From contig NZ_CH724127.1 of the NCBI RefSeq assembly GCF_000153345.1, forward strand, positions 369,587-411,427: a stretch of 41,841 nucleotides of DNA, in the 5' to 3' direction. This document shows positions 1 to 7,997 of this stretch, piece after piece. The first letter of the stretch is position 1. Every line of letters begins with the position of its first letter. The notes beneath the pieces are model-generated. The model ran no database searches. It was not told where the DNA came from and saw only the letters and a program-made list of their open reading frames with translations. This DNA comes from Neptuniibacter caesariensis. Lineage in GTDB: Bacteria; Pseudomonadota; Gammaproteobacteria; Pseudomonadales; Balneatricaceae. The position numbers were made by a program, and so were the translations under genes.

Positions 1-31
1 ATATTCTCTTCTTAAAAAGCAGGAAGAGAAA

Positions 32-107
32 TGGCGTCCCATAGGGGGTTCGAACCCCTGTTACCGCCGTGAAAGGGCGGTGTCCTAGACCACTAGACGA
101 ATGGGAC
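32..107 (-). tRNA. tRNA-Glu (anticodon UUC)
   Basis: Read on the minus strand, this folds as a complete 76-nt tRNA. The 7-bp acceptor stem is GTCCCAT/ATGGGAC, the anticodon stem is CCGCC/GGCGG around loop CTTTCAC, the T-arm is AGGGG-TTCGAAC-CCCT, the discriminator is G, and the 3' CCA is encoded. The anticodon UUC decodes glutamate GAA/GAG. Just downstream (positions 4-30) an 8-bp inverted repeat TTCTCTTC/GAAGAGAA could be part of a terminator, but the window edge prevents a check. Confidence 0.97.
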
Positions 108-141
108 GCAACGTTTAAGGCATCGCCTCAAAGCGGGGCAT

Positions 142-170
142 ATATTACTTTTCAGAAATATTTATTGCAA
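142..170 (-). promoter_or_regulatory. Probable sigma-70 promoter of the tRNA-Glu gene
   Basis: On the minus strand there is a -35-like TTGCAA (165-170), a spacer of exactly 17 bp and a -10-like TAATAT (142-147). A GC-rich stretch (GCCCCGC) follows, where a stringently controlled stable-RNA promoter has its discriminator. Transcription would start near 134, about 27 nt before the mature tRNA. Each box matches consensus at 4 of 6 positions; the position, spacing and discriminator support the call. Confidence 0.55.
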
Positions 171-291
171 GCACTTTTTTTATCTATTTTCCTACAAAAT
201 CAATAACTTTTTCGATAGTGTTAGAATCATAGTATCAGCGTTATTTAAGAAACCGGTTTCGCTGAATATAAGCAGTTATTAGGATTATTTC

Positions 292-1032
292 ATGAGCCCA
301 ACTTATATAGCACTTATTATCTTACTGGGTGTCGCGGTCATGGCCGGTATCGGCTTTGCGGTTCAGGATATTGAGAATAAGAAACGAGCGCGAAGCTTGA
401 AGCTGGTTGGTTTGAAAACAGCCATTCGTCGGGCCTCACATCTATTCGAATCCTTCCCCCCTATTCTGATTACTAACGAAATCCGCTCACTCCTCGTCAA
501 ATATCTTGAAGTACGCTGGGCAGCAGTCGTTGAACTGGAAGCGACAGAATCAAACCGCCAACAAAGAGCTGCCTTTCAAGCCCTCGCAGTATCAGTACCT
601 GAAGCAGTGAGCCACCCATCAGGATCGCTCAGCGTCTTTACCACTCAGAATGAAGCCGCGCGCGCTTTGGGTATTATTAAAGAGTTCGCCCAGTTTGTTG
701 CAGAGATAAAGAATAAAGGCGAGATCAATGCGGACGTAGCAGAAGCGTTAACAAAAGATGCAAAGCGTCTATATATAAGAGTCGAAGTGGACTTCGACCT
801 AATGAACGCACAAGAGACTGAGGCAACTCAGGGTCCGGAAGTAGTGATTCACCAGTATCGCAACTGTTTCAGTAAGCTTTCGAATCTAAATCAGAACCAG
901 ACCTTAGACCGCCAGCTCTACGAAATCAGAACCCATATCACTAACCTGGCGGAACAGATCGATCAGGATAATGAAGAGAAAAGGATCGCCAAAGAGAAAG
1001 AACAGGATTCAGGGAAGAAGTTTAACTTCTAA
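292..1032 (+). CDS. Membrane-anchored protein of unknown function
   Basis: A 246-aa protein that I do not recognise. Residues 4-24 form one hydrophobic helix (IALIILLGVAVMAGIGFAV) followed at once by basic residues (KKRAR). This suggests a single N-terminal membrane anchor with the rest in the cytoplasm. The body is mostly helix-forming, and the last 25 residues are very charged (EKRIAKEKEQD) and probably coiled or disordered. There is no catalytic motif and no cysteine cluster. The ATG is preceded by AGGA at a workable distance. It converges with the YeeE gene: the two stop codons overlap between 1029 and 1032 and no terminator hairpin lies between them. The function is unknown. Confidence 0.75.
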   Translation: MSPTYIALIILLGVAVMAGIGFAVQDIENKKRARSLKLVGLKTAIRRASHLFESFPPILITNEIRSLLVKYLEVRWAAVVELEATESNRQQRAAFQALAVSVPEAVSHPSGSLSVFTTQNEAARALGIIKEFAQFVAEIKNKGEINADVAEALTKDAKRLYIRVEVDFDLMNAQETEATQGPEVVIHQYRNCFSKLSNLNQNQTLDRQLYEIRTHITNLAEQIDQDNEEKRIAKEKEQDSGKKFNF

Positions 1033-2129
1033 GAGACAACCTCTGCCCTTTCTGTCACTGGCTGCTCAGTTTCTGCTTTCTTCCATTCTCGGTCCACAAG
1101 TGCATCGGTAATTCCCGCCCCTGCCCACATTGAGGCCAGGGCGATCCAGGCAGTAATAGAGAAGGCAGATCCACCCGTTAATCCGGCACCGACAGCGCAG
1201 CCGCCGGCAAGCATCCCCCCCATGCCCATTAAGGTCGCCCCGGCTATATACCTGACCATGCTGCGTCCATCTTTAAACCCCTGCAGTTGATAAGACCGGG
1301 ATAGCATTGCCGCCAGGAATGAGCCGATAAATACCCCTGGAACCAAGCCCACATCAAAATCCATCGGTGCGCCGCCCGGGGTCAAGAAATACATCAGAGT
1401 ATCCGCGGATGGGCCGGTAAATGTCATGCTCTCGACCTGTGTAGGCTCAAAGGTCTGGTATGACATATGGTAGGTAAACCACCAGCCACCTACGACCATC
1501 AAGCCAACACCGATTGAACCTATCCAGGCCCAGGCGGTTAATTTGTTACGAATCCCATAAATGATAGCGATAACAGCACAGACCACACTGATATAGATTC
1601 CGGTGTAATCACCCAACCCCATGAAGCCGATCAGTTCTAAACCACCGTCATCATGCAAGACCCATGAATTTGCAACGCTATCGCGTGCTGGAGCAAAAAT
1701 ACCGCGAAGGCTCGCCTGGGCTACCGCGGCAAATAACAAACCAGAAAACAACGCCCGCAGGTTACCGGTTGCTGCGAGTACCAACAGACGTGCGCCACAT
1801 CCGCGGGCGAGTACCATCCCCGCCCCAAACATTAGACCACCCAACACAGCACCGGAGAGGCTTCCATAGGAGGCCAGCATTCTTGAATCCGTAATATCCA
1901 GCTCACCTGACAGAATCAGTGCCTGGGTTCCGCCAACAGCGGCCGAAAAAGTCAGTAACCAGATAGCTACTTTAGGACCGATTTTCCCCCGAACGAACTC
2001 AACGACAGCAGCACGAAGACAAAACTGACTTCTTTGCGCAAACACACCAAACATGAGCCCGAGTACAAGCCCACCCAGCGCTGTTGTGCCACTTTCACCA
2101 AGATGATCGATCAGGAAATCAAAGTCCAT
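1029..2129 (-). CDS. YeeE/YedE family membrane transporter (thiosulfate/sulfur-compound type)
   Basis: A 366-aa polytopic inner-membrane protein with the repeated small-residue and cysteine motifs of the YeeE/YedE (PF04143) family: FAQRSQFCLR (Cys37), ARGCGARLL (Cys111) and LAGGCAVGAG (Cys311). In the characterised member TsuA, conserved cysteines pass thiosulfate across the membrane. The three cysteines here occupy equivalent glycine-rich turns, so uptake of thiosulfate or a related sulfur compound is the likely role. No TusA-like partner is seen next to it, so the substrate is an inference. The length fits a full two-half transporter. The gene is monocistronic. The start ATG has AGG-type sequence about 10 bases upstream. 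The C-terminal tail (DREWKKAETEQ) is cytoplasmic-looking. Confidence 0.88.
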   Translation of the reverse strand: MDFDFLIDHLGESGTTALGGLVLGLMFGVFAQRSQFCLRAAVVEFVRGKIGPKVAIWLLTFSAAVGGTQALILSGELDITDSRMLASYGSLSGAVLGGLMFGAGMVLARGCGARLLVLAATGNLRALFSGLLFAAVAQASLRGIFAPARDSVANSWVLHDDGGLELIGFMGLGDYTGIYISVVCAVIAIIYGIRNKLTAWAWIGSIGVGLMVVGGWWFTYHMSYQTFEPTQVESMTFTGPSADTLMYFLTPGGAPMDFDVGLVPGVFIGSFLAAMLSRSYQLQGFKDGRSMVRYIAGATLMGMGGMLAGGCAVGAGLTGGSAFSITAWIALASMWAGAGITDALVDREWKKAETEQPVTERAEVVS

Positions 2130-2313
2130 AGGTCCAACCTGCTATTCAAATGATGCAGCGAACCTAAAACAAAGAAGCGATATTTATGAAGGAACGGTGC
2201 GATTTAATTACCAAATCGCATATTATCAAAACAAATACTTATAAAAATTGATCCACACCAAATTCAGACCAATTGATTAAGAAAAAACTAATTAAGCTAT
2301 AACTTACATACAA

Positions 2314-2709
2314 TTAATCAGCTGGCTTATCTTCAGTCGGCTCAGAGAGAGCAGCTAACGCTTCAAGCAAACGGTCAAATTCCAGAGGCTTTCGCAAGAT
2401 TGTGCTGACATTGCCAACCTGGGTTATTCGCTTGATCTCATCCACATCCGCCTGCCCCGTAATAACCAGGCATTTTTGTTCAGGATACTTCTGCGAGATA
2501 TACCCGACCACCTGATCGCCGTTCAGAACCGGCATTTTCACATCGGTTATAAAGGCATAACACTCACCGGCTTCCAGCTCTGCCAGTGCCGACTTTACCG
2601 AGGTAAATACATTGACATCATACTCTGAAGCCTCGCTGCGAAAACGTCGTTCCAGACTTCGTAGCATCATCTCTTCATCATCAAGAATGATTATTTTTCT
2701 TTGCGACAT
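2314..2709 (-). CDS. Stand-alone response regulator receiver domain protein
   Basis: A CheY-like receiver domain with nothing after it (131 aa from the chosen start). All key residues are visible: acidic pocket Asp10-Asp11-Glu12 (LDDEE), phospho-acceptor Asp56 (ITDVKMP), Thr84 (VITGQAD) and Lys107 (LRKPLEF). There is no DNA-binding or enzymatic output domain, so the protein must signal through a partner, as CheY- or relay-type regulators do. I chose the ATG at 2709 because GGGAGGGAG lies just upstream; the longer frame up to 2760 would add 17 residues unlike a receiver. No histidine kinase is adjacent, so the partner kinase must be elsewhere. Confidence 0.85.
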   Translation of the reverse strand: MSQRKIIILDDEEMMLRSLERRFRSEASEYDVNVFTSVKSALAELEAGECYAFITDVKMPVLNGDQVVGYISQKYPEQKCLVITGQADVDEIKRITQVGNVSTILRKPLEFDRLLEALAALSEPTEDKPAD

Positions 2710-2931
2710 AGATCTCCCTCCCTTGCGTTCAATATAGCAAACCGAAAATAAAAATCGCACTTAGAGCAGCAGAATAATCTTCTATTTTCCACACCATAAG
2801 CAAACCTATTCACTGTTTATTCAACTCTTACAGTAGCTTCCACTGAACCTTACCCTTCATGGTTGACTGCTAATTAAGCTTCCTTCAATGTGCCGCCCTT
2901 TTTAAAAAATCTGGGAGCTTTGTATAGCCCT

Positions 2932-4254
2932 ATGAATGCAGTAATTCTCGCGGTACTAACCATGTTAGTACTCAGCTTGTTTCGAACCCATGTTGTTATC
3001 GCTCTGCTTATCGGTGCTCTGGTCGGTGGTCTGACCGGGGGGCTTGGCATACAGGCAACTATCGATGCGTTTAACTCGGGTATCGGTGGTGGCGCCAGTG
3101 TCGCACTTAGCTATGCCCTGCTCGGTGGTTTTGCGGTTGCGATCGCACAATCCGGACTCCCACACGCATTGGCTAATCGCATTGTCATTCTGCTGGGCCA
3201 GAATCCTGATCCTAGTAAAGTTAAGTGGATCAAAAACGCTCTGTTGTTGGTTATTCTGCTGGTTGCTATGTCATCGCAGAATATCATGCCGATTCACATC
3301 GCATTTATTCCGCTACTGATTCCACCTCTGCTGCTGGCGATGAGTAAAATGCAAATTGATCGTCGTCTGGTCGCCTGTGTTCTGACCTTTGGCCTGGTCA
3401 CACCTTACATGTTCCTGCCTGTTGGTTTTGGGGGCATCTTCCTGAATGAGATCCTGCTGAAAAACATCAGCAAGGGTGGCCTGGATGTCGAAGGTTTATC
3501 CGTCATCAATGCAATGGCTATTCCCGCCGCAGGCATGTTGTTCGGACTTCTGTTTGCTACCTTCATTAGCTATCGCGGCAAACGTCGCTATAACATTGAA
3601 AAGATCGAAGCGGTTGAAGACAGCAATCATAGTTACGGTAGCAAAGAGATCGTGGTTGCTTTAGCCGCTATCGCCCTGGCATTTGTAACTCAGCTATACA
3701 CTAACTCCATGGTGATGGGAGCCATGCTTGGCTTTATTCTGTTCTCCATTACCGGTGTTGTTCGCTGGAAAGAGTCAGACGGCCTGCTTACCGATGGTAT
3801 GAAGATGATGGCGACCATCGGCTTTATCATGATCGCCGCAGCCGGATTCGCTCAAGTGCTCAAAGAAACCGGTGAAATCGCAACGCTGGTTAGCAGCTCT
3901 GTAGATATCATCGGTGAAAACAAACCGATGGCCGCTTTCCTGATGCTGCTGGTTGGTTTGCTGATCACTATGGGGATTGGCTCCTCTTTCTCAACGATCC
4001 CAATCATCGCCGCGATCTATGTACCACTGGCGGTACAGCTGGGCTTTAGCCCGCTGGCGATTGTTGCCCTGGTCGGAACCGCAGCCGCATTAGGTGATGC
4101 TGGCTCTCCTGCGTCAGACTCTACGCTGGGCCCAACATCTGGCCTGAACGTTGACGGACAGCATAACCATATCTGGGATTCTGTCGTACCAACATTCCTG
4201 CACTACAACCTGCCCCTTCTGGTATTTGGCTGGTTTGCAGCGATTACCCTGTAA
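2932..4254 (+). CDS. Na+/H+ antiporter family membrane protein (NhaC/YuiF-like)
   Basis: A polytopic inner-membrane protein of 440 aa with about 11-12 hydrophobic segments. The N-terminus ([20 protein letters not shown]) and the stretch around [20 protein letters not shown] match the Na+/H+ antiporter family that includes B. subtilis YuiF. In that family the conserved Asp/Ser-rich loop near the C-terminus is part of the transport path. The substrate is uncertain: YuiF-like proteins have been linked to amino-acid transport as well as Na+/H+ exchange. The frame could also start at a GTG at 2890. I prefer the ATG at 2932 because the protein then begins directly with the first helix, as family members do. 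The gene is monocistronic and ends in a strong terminator. Confidence 0.8.
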   Translation: MNAVILAVLTMLVLSLFRTHVVIALLIGALVGGLTGGLGIQATIDAFNSGIGGGASVALSYALLGGFAVAIAQSGLPHALANRIVILLGQNPDPSKVKWIKNALLLVILLVAMSSQNIMPIHIAFIPLLIPPLLLAMSKMQIDRRLVACVLTFGLVTPYMFLPVGFGGIFLNEILLKNISKGGLDVEGLSVINAMAIPAAGMLFGLLFATFISYRGKRRYNIEKIEAVEDSNHSYGSKEIVVALAAIALAFVTQLYTNSMVMGAMLGFILFSITGVVRWKESDGLLTDGMKMMATIGFIMIAAAGFAQVLKETGEIATLVSSSVDIIGENKPMAAFLMLLVGLLITMGIGSSFSTIPIIAAIYVPLAVQLGFSPLAIVALVGTAAALGDAGSPASDSTLGPTSGLNVDGQHNHIWDSVVPTFLHYNLPLLVFGWFAAITL

Positions 4255-4259
4255 ATGAT

Positions 4260-4290
4260 AAAGCCAGCTTTTAAGCTGGCTTTATTTTTT
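4260..4290 (+). terminator. Rho-independent terminator between convergent genes
   Basis: AAAGCCAGCTT and AAGCTGGCTTT form an 11-bp stem (4260-4283), followed by ATTTTTT. It begins 6 bases after the antiporter stop codon. Its right half doubles as the last codons and stop of the convergent methyltransferase, so it probably serves both genes. Confidence 0.9.
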
Positions 4291-4930
4291 CTGTTTTACG
4301 CGCCACTATCGCTAACCAATGCTGCAAATGCCGCGGCATTCCCACCGGCCGATAATAGTGCTCGACCATTTCAAACCCGGCCGCACGCAGATAGGCCTCG
4401 CTTGTTGCCAGCTCCATATAATGGCCATAACGCAGCCCGTTCATCCCTTCTCCTTCACCCCTAGGGTTTGAACTGAATAACACCCCACCCGGTTTTAAAG
4501 CGGTGAAGCAGGCTTTTAGTACCTGAGGGTAGAGCGCTTTCGGCACATGGAAGAGTGAAGCGTTAGCAAAGATACCATCGTAGCTTTCGGCAACCAGATC
4601 CAATTCAGAAAACGACTGATGCAGCACCTCACAACCGCTGTACTGCACCGCCATTTTACAAAACTCAGCACTACCATCCAGACCCACGGCTTCGTGCCCC
4701 TGGGCTTTAAACTTCACTAAATCACGGCCGGGTCCACAACCAAAATCCAGAATTTTTAATGATCGACTCGATGGCAGCGCCCTTAACAGTGCATCGATAT
4801 TCTGAGACACATCATGATCACGGGTACCCTCCCAGAACTGTTCAGCCCGCTCCTCGTAGTGGGACAACGTCGATTGCTCGACCCGTTTCAACAGTTCAGG
4901 GGGGATTTGCGGATCACTGGCTTTAGACAT
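4271..4930 (-). CDS. Class I SAM-dependent methyltransferase
   Basis: A 219-aa soluble protein with the class I Rossmann methyltransferase fold. Motif I is at residues 60-69 (ILDFGCGPGR), the acidic residue ending beta-2 is Asp85 (AVGLDGS), and motif III-like LKPGGVLFSSNPRGEGEG follows around residue 150. The family (Methyltransf_25/11 type) methylates small molecules or quinone-like substrates; the acceptor cannot be read from sequence. The neighbour across a divergent promoter is the UbiM-like ubiquinone hydroxylase, but no UbiG/UbiE signature is visible, so a quinone role is only a possibility. An AAAGG sequence lies just upstream of the ATG at 4930. The stop codon lies inside the shared terminator stem. 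Confidence 0.85.
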   Translation of the reverse strand: MSKASDPQIPPELLKRVEQSTLSHYEERAEQFWEGTRDHDVSQNIDALLRALPSSRSLKILDFGCGPGRDLVKFKAQGHEAVGLDGSAEFCKMAVQYSGCEVLHQSFSELDLVAESYDGIFANASLFHVPKALYPQVLKACFTALKPGGVLFSSNPRGEGEGMNGLRYGHYMELATSEAYLRAAGFEMVEHYYRPVGMPRHLQHWLAIVARKTEKIKPA

Positions 4931-5059
4931 CGGCCTTTCCTTATATGGATTTACCCTGTCAGATTAACAGCAATTTGTTGATTTATATCCATGCCTTTCA
5001 TACTGGAAAGAGTAGAGTTAGCAACCTTATCGAATTGAAATCAGGTAAAGGTATCCGCT

Positions 5060-6385
5060 GTGAGCGATCAGTCTTCAACCTACGATGTCTTAATTATTGG
5101 GGCCGGCCCAGCCGGTTTAAGCTTTGCACGCTCTCTGGCCGATCTGCCGATCCGGGTCGCGGTGATCGAGCGCTCTTCATCCTCAATACTGGCAGACCCG
5201 CCTGAAGACGGTCGCGAGATCGCTTTAACTCATCAGTCAGTAGAACTGATGAAGGCCTGTGGAGCCTGGCAACGCTTACCCGCCGAAGATGTATCACCTA
5301 TCGAGGGCGCAAAAGTCTTTGATGGTGACTCCAGCTACAGCCTCGATTTCGATAATGAAAAGGAACAGCTGGAAGCACTGGGTTATCTGGTACCCAATCA
5401 TCAGATCCGCAAAGCTTATTACGAAGAGCTTTGCCAACACGACCATGTAGATATCATCACCGAAACCACCGTAGAGGAGGTTTCGACGGATGAACATAGC
5501 GGTCAGATCACCCTGAATAATGGCGCAACGCTCCATGCCAAACTGATTGTCGCTGCCGATACCCGTTTTTCCGAGATGCGCCGTAAAATGGGCTTGTCAG
5601 CCACCATGCGGGATTTCTCGCGCAGCGCCATTGTTTGTCGCATGGAGCACAGCGAATCCCACCAGCAAAATGCTTTCGAGTGTTTCCACTACGGCAGAAC
5701 CACCGCGATTCTTCCGATGAATGGAAACCGCTCCTCTATCGTGGTCACAGTAAACAGCCGTGACGCCCAACACTTTGCTGAGATGAGCGAAGCTGAGTTC
5801 AACCAGAACATTGAGCAGCAACTCAACGGGTTACTCGGTGATATGCGCTTACTGGGTAAGCGTCATGTTTATCCTCTGGTAGCGGTTCATGCAAACCAGT
5901 TTGTTGGACGCCGCTTTGCGCTGATTGGGGATGCTGCGGTCGGCATGCATCCGGTAACTGCCCATGGCTTTAACCTGGGCCTTAAAGGTCAGGCCACGCT
6001 GGCAAAACTGATGCTCAATGCGATAGCTGAAGGTGAAGATTTCGCTTCAGAAGAATTGCTGAAAGCTTATGAAGCTGAACAGATGCGAACCACCCGGGTG
6101 ATCTACTACGGTACTAATTTGGTCGTGGGGCTGTTCACCAATGAAAGCACCGCGGCAAAACTTGCACGTAAAGCCACCCTGCGCCTGGCTAATAATATTG
6201 CTCCATTGAAGCAGTTAATAACTGACTCCCTCACTGAAAAGAATCCGGATAAACCCAGCCCGATTCAGGAACTGACCAGCCACCTGCCGCCGGTACCAGA
6301 ACAACTATCACCAGCTACAGTGAAGCAAAAATTTGAAAGCCTGATCCCCGATGCGATAAAGCCAAGAAATATTCTGGGACTTTAA
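5060..6385 (+). CDS. ubiM: UbiH/COQ6-family FAD hydroxylase, probably UbiM
   Basis: A 441-aa flavoprotein monooxygenase. The FAD-binding motif GAGPAG is at residues 14-19, with Glu37 ending beta-2, and the second FAD motif (IGDAAVGMHPVTAHGFNLGL) lies near residues 287-308. These are the hallmarks of the ubiquinone hydroxylase family UbiF/UbiH/UbiI/Coq6. The DGREIALTHQS stretch (50-60) and the HGFNLGLKGQ form are what I associate with UbiM, the broad hydroxylase of aerobic ubiquinone synthesis (annotated as 5-demethoxyubiquinol-8 5-hydroxylase). UbiH or UbiF are the alternatives. The start is GTG at 5060, with AGGTAAAGG about 8 bases upstream. It acts at the inner membrane face and is transcribed alone. 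Confidence 0.75.
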   Translation: MSDQSSTYDVLIIGAGPAGLSFARSLADLPIRVAVIERSSSSILADPPEDGREIALTHQSVELMKACGAWQRLPAEDVSPIEGAKVFDGDSSYSLDFDNEKEQLEALGYLVPNHQIRKAYYEELCQHDHVDIITETTVEEVSTDEHSGQITLNNGATLHAKLIVAADTRFSEMRRKMGLSATMRDFSRSAIVCRMEHSESHQQNAFECFHYGRTTAILPMNGNRSSIVVTVNSRDAQHFAEMSEAEFNQNIEQQLNGLLGDMRLLGKRHVYPLVAVHANQFVGRRFALIGDAAVGMHPVTAHGFNLGLKGQATLAKLMLNAIAEGEDFASEELLKAYEAEQMRTTRVIYYGTNLVVGLFTNESTAAKLARKATLRLANNIAPLKQLITDSLTEKNPDKPSPIQELTSHLPPVPEQLSPATVKQKFESLIPDAIKPRNILGL

Positions 6386-6415
6386 CCTTTTCACCCGCGA
6401 CTAAACGCAAGCCAT

Positions 6416-6444
6416 AAAAAAAGGGGGGAACCAACGGTTCCCCC
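6416..6444 (-). terminator. Rho-independent terminator for the transaminase/gabD transcript
   Basis: A perfect 9-bp stem GGGGGAACC/GGTTCCCCC with a 3-nt loop (6424-6444). On the minus strand it is followed by seven T's (A's at 6416-6422 on the plus strand). The T-run side shows that it ends minus-strand transcription, about 190 nt after the aminotransferase stop. Confidence 0.85.
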
Positions 6445-6634
6445 AAAAATCGACGGTCCGTGGAGCGGACCAGAGCATTGAGCCAGAAACTCCTTTTAAG
6501 ACCTAAAAGGAGACTTCTAAGTGCAGAAAGCATCAGGGTAAAGAGACGTCCCGCTACCCATATTAGCGGGAAGGCACTGCACCCTCCCCTGACAAAAGGG
6601 CGCAACACCAGAGGTCCTGTCTATGTTTAGGAAA
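6445..6634 (-). ncRNA. Structured 3' untranslated region, candidate 3'-UTR-derived small RNA
   Basis: Between the aminotransferase stop and the terminator, the minus strand carries three further perfect hairpins in a row. They are TCCCGCTA/TAGCGGGA (6549-6571, 8 bp), CTCCTTTTA/TAAAAGGAG (6490-6512, 9 bp) and GGTCCG/CGGACC (6455-6471, 6 bp). A four-hairpin array ending in an intrinsic terminator is the layout of many 3'-UTR-derived regulatory RNAs. I see no known RNA family and no convincing internal promoter. The open frames across it have no coding character. The stems are seen directly; an RNA function is inferred. Confidence 0.4.
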
Positions 6635-7987
6635 TCAGGCTTCCAGCAGACCTTCGCGCGTAACAAAGTCCAGCGTATCGTCCAGGCCTTTGCTTAGCTT
6701 CTCGATCATCTCATCGACCTGATCCTTGTTAATAATCAGTGGCGGACAAAATGCCAGTGAAGAACCTGCCACTGCACGGGTAATCATGCCGTGGTTCTGG
6801 CACGCCTGCATGGCAAAGCCGCCTACAGCGCCACCTTCAAAGGCTTTACCGGTTGCTTTATTAGCGACCATTTCGATCGCAGCGATCATACCTTCACCGC
6901 GGATCTCTCCTACTAGCGGGTGATCAGCAAACTCACGCAGACGTTTCTGCATGTAGTCACCCATCTCAGCCGCATGGCCAAAGATGTTGTCACGCTCGTA
7001 AATTTCCAGTGTTTTCAGAGCTACCGCACAAGCCACCGGGTGTCCGGAATAGGTGTAACCGTGTCCGAATACGCCCACCTGAGCACTTGGCTCGATCATC
7101 GCTTCGTACATATCGCCACGGATAACCGAGGCACTAATCGGCATATACGCAGAAGAAAGCTGCTTAGCCAGCGTCATCATCGCCGGATTTTCGATACCCA
7201 TGGTACGGCTACCAAAATCGTTACCGGTACGACCAAAACCGGTGATCACTTCATCAGCCCAGAACAGGATGTCGTACTTATTCAGAATCGCCTGAACTTT
7301 CTCGTAGTAACCCTTCGGTGGAACAATCACACCACTGGCACCGGTAATTGGCTCGGCGATAAACGCAGCAATCGTATCGGCACCCTCAGCCAGAATCATC
7401 TGTTCCAGATTATTAGTAATACGGTCGACAAACTGTTCTTCAGTTTCGCCTGGCAGCGCGCCACGGTAGTAGTGAGGCGCATCAGTACGCAGAATACCCA
7501 GCGCTTCAAACGGCAGGTCGAAATGCGTATGGTTTGGTACCAGCCCAGTCAAAGACGCAGCAGCAACAGTGACGCCGTGGTAAGCACGGTCACGGGCAAT
7601 AATCTTGTACTTCTCAGGCTTACCAATCGCATTGAAGTAGTAACGCAGCATTTTGATATGCGTATCGTTAGCGTCACTACCTGAGTTACCGAAGAACACC
7701 TTAGCGTTTTCAACCGGTACCATCGCTGATAGCTTTTCAGACAGGTCCATACCCACCTGGTGCGTCTTGCCACCAAACATATGTGAATAGGAGAGCTGCC
7801 CCATCTGCTGGTTAACCGTATCGATCAGCTCGCGGTTGTTGTAACCCAGCGATGTGCACCACAGACCTGCCAGTGCTTCAAAGTACTGCTTCCCCTGGTT
7901 GTCATATACATAGGCGCCATCACCACGCTCAAGGGTCAGCGTTTCAGTGGCTTTAAGGTTGGTAGTTGGATAAATAATTGTGCTCAT
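6635..7987 (-). CDS. Class III PLP aminotransferase, GABA:pyruvate transaminase type
   Basis: A 450-aa cytoplasmic PLP enzyme. The PLP-binding Asp245 is in LFWADEVITGFGR and the Schiff-base Lys275 is in TLAKQLSSAYMP. The stretch FFGNSGSDANDTHIK followed by DAPHYYRGALPGETEEQF closely recalls the plant GABA:pyruvate/glyoxylate transaminases (POP2) rather than the E. coli alpha-ketoglutarate enzyme GabT. The likely reaction is GABA plus pyruvate giving succinic semialdehyde plus alanine. Placement 10 bases after gabD in one transcript supports this, since GabD oxidises the product. It could instead act on putrescine or beta-alanine, as related omega-transaminases do. It differs from the SpuC-like enzyme at 38965, so the two are not a recent duplication. 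Confidence 0.85.
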   Translation of the reverse strand: MSTIIYPTTNLKATETLTLERGDGAYVYDNQGKQYFEALAGLWCTSLGYNNRELIDTVNQQMGQLSYSHMFGGKTHQVGMDLSEKLSAMVPVENAKVFFGNSGSDANDTHIKMLRYYFNAIGKPEKYKIIARDRAYHGVTVAAASLTGLVPNHTHFDLPFEALGILRTDAPHYYRGALPGETEEQFVDRITNNLEQMILAEGADTIAAFIAEPITGASGVIVPPKGYYEKVQAILNKYDILFWADEVITGFGRTGNDFGSRTMGIENPAMMTLAKQLSSAYMPISASVIRGDMYEAMIEPSAQVGVFGHGYTYSGHPVACAVALKTLEIYERDNIFGHAAEMGDYMQKRLREFADHPLVGEIRGEGMIAAIEMVANKATGKAFEGGAVGGFAMQACQNHGMITRAVAGSSLAFCPPLIINKDQVDEMIEKLSKGLDDTLDFVTREGLLEA

Positions 7988-7997
7988 AACAGGCTCC

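Noticed and set aside
6315-6608. Minus-strand open frame over the hairpin array
   Set aside because: It crosses the intrinsic terminator and the ubiM end, lacks family features, and the perfect stems explain the region better as RNA structure.
6920-7684. 254-codon open frame antisense to the transaminase
   Set aside because: It lies wholly within a well-supported gene, has no domain or ribosome site, and its composition is that of a shadow frame.
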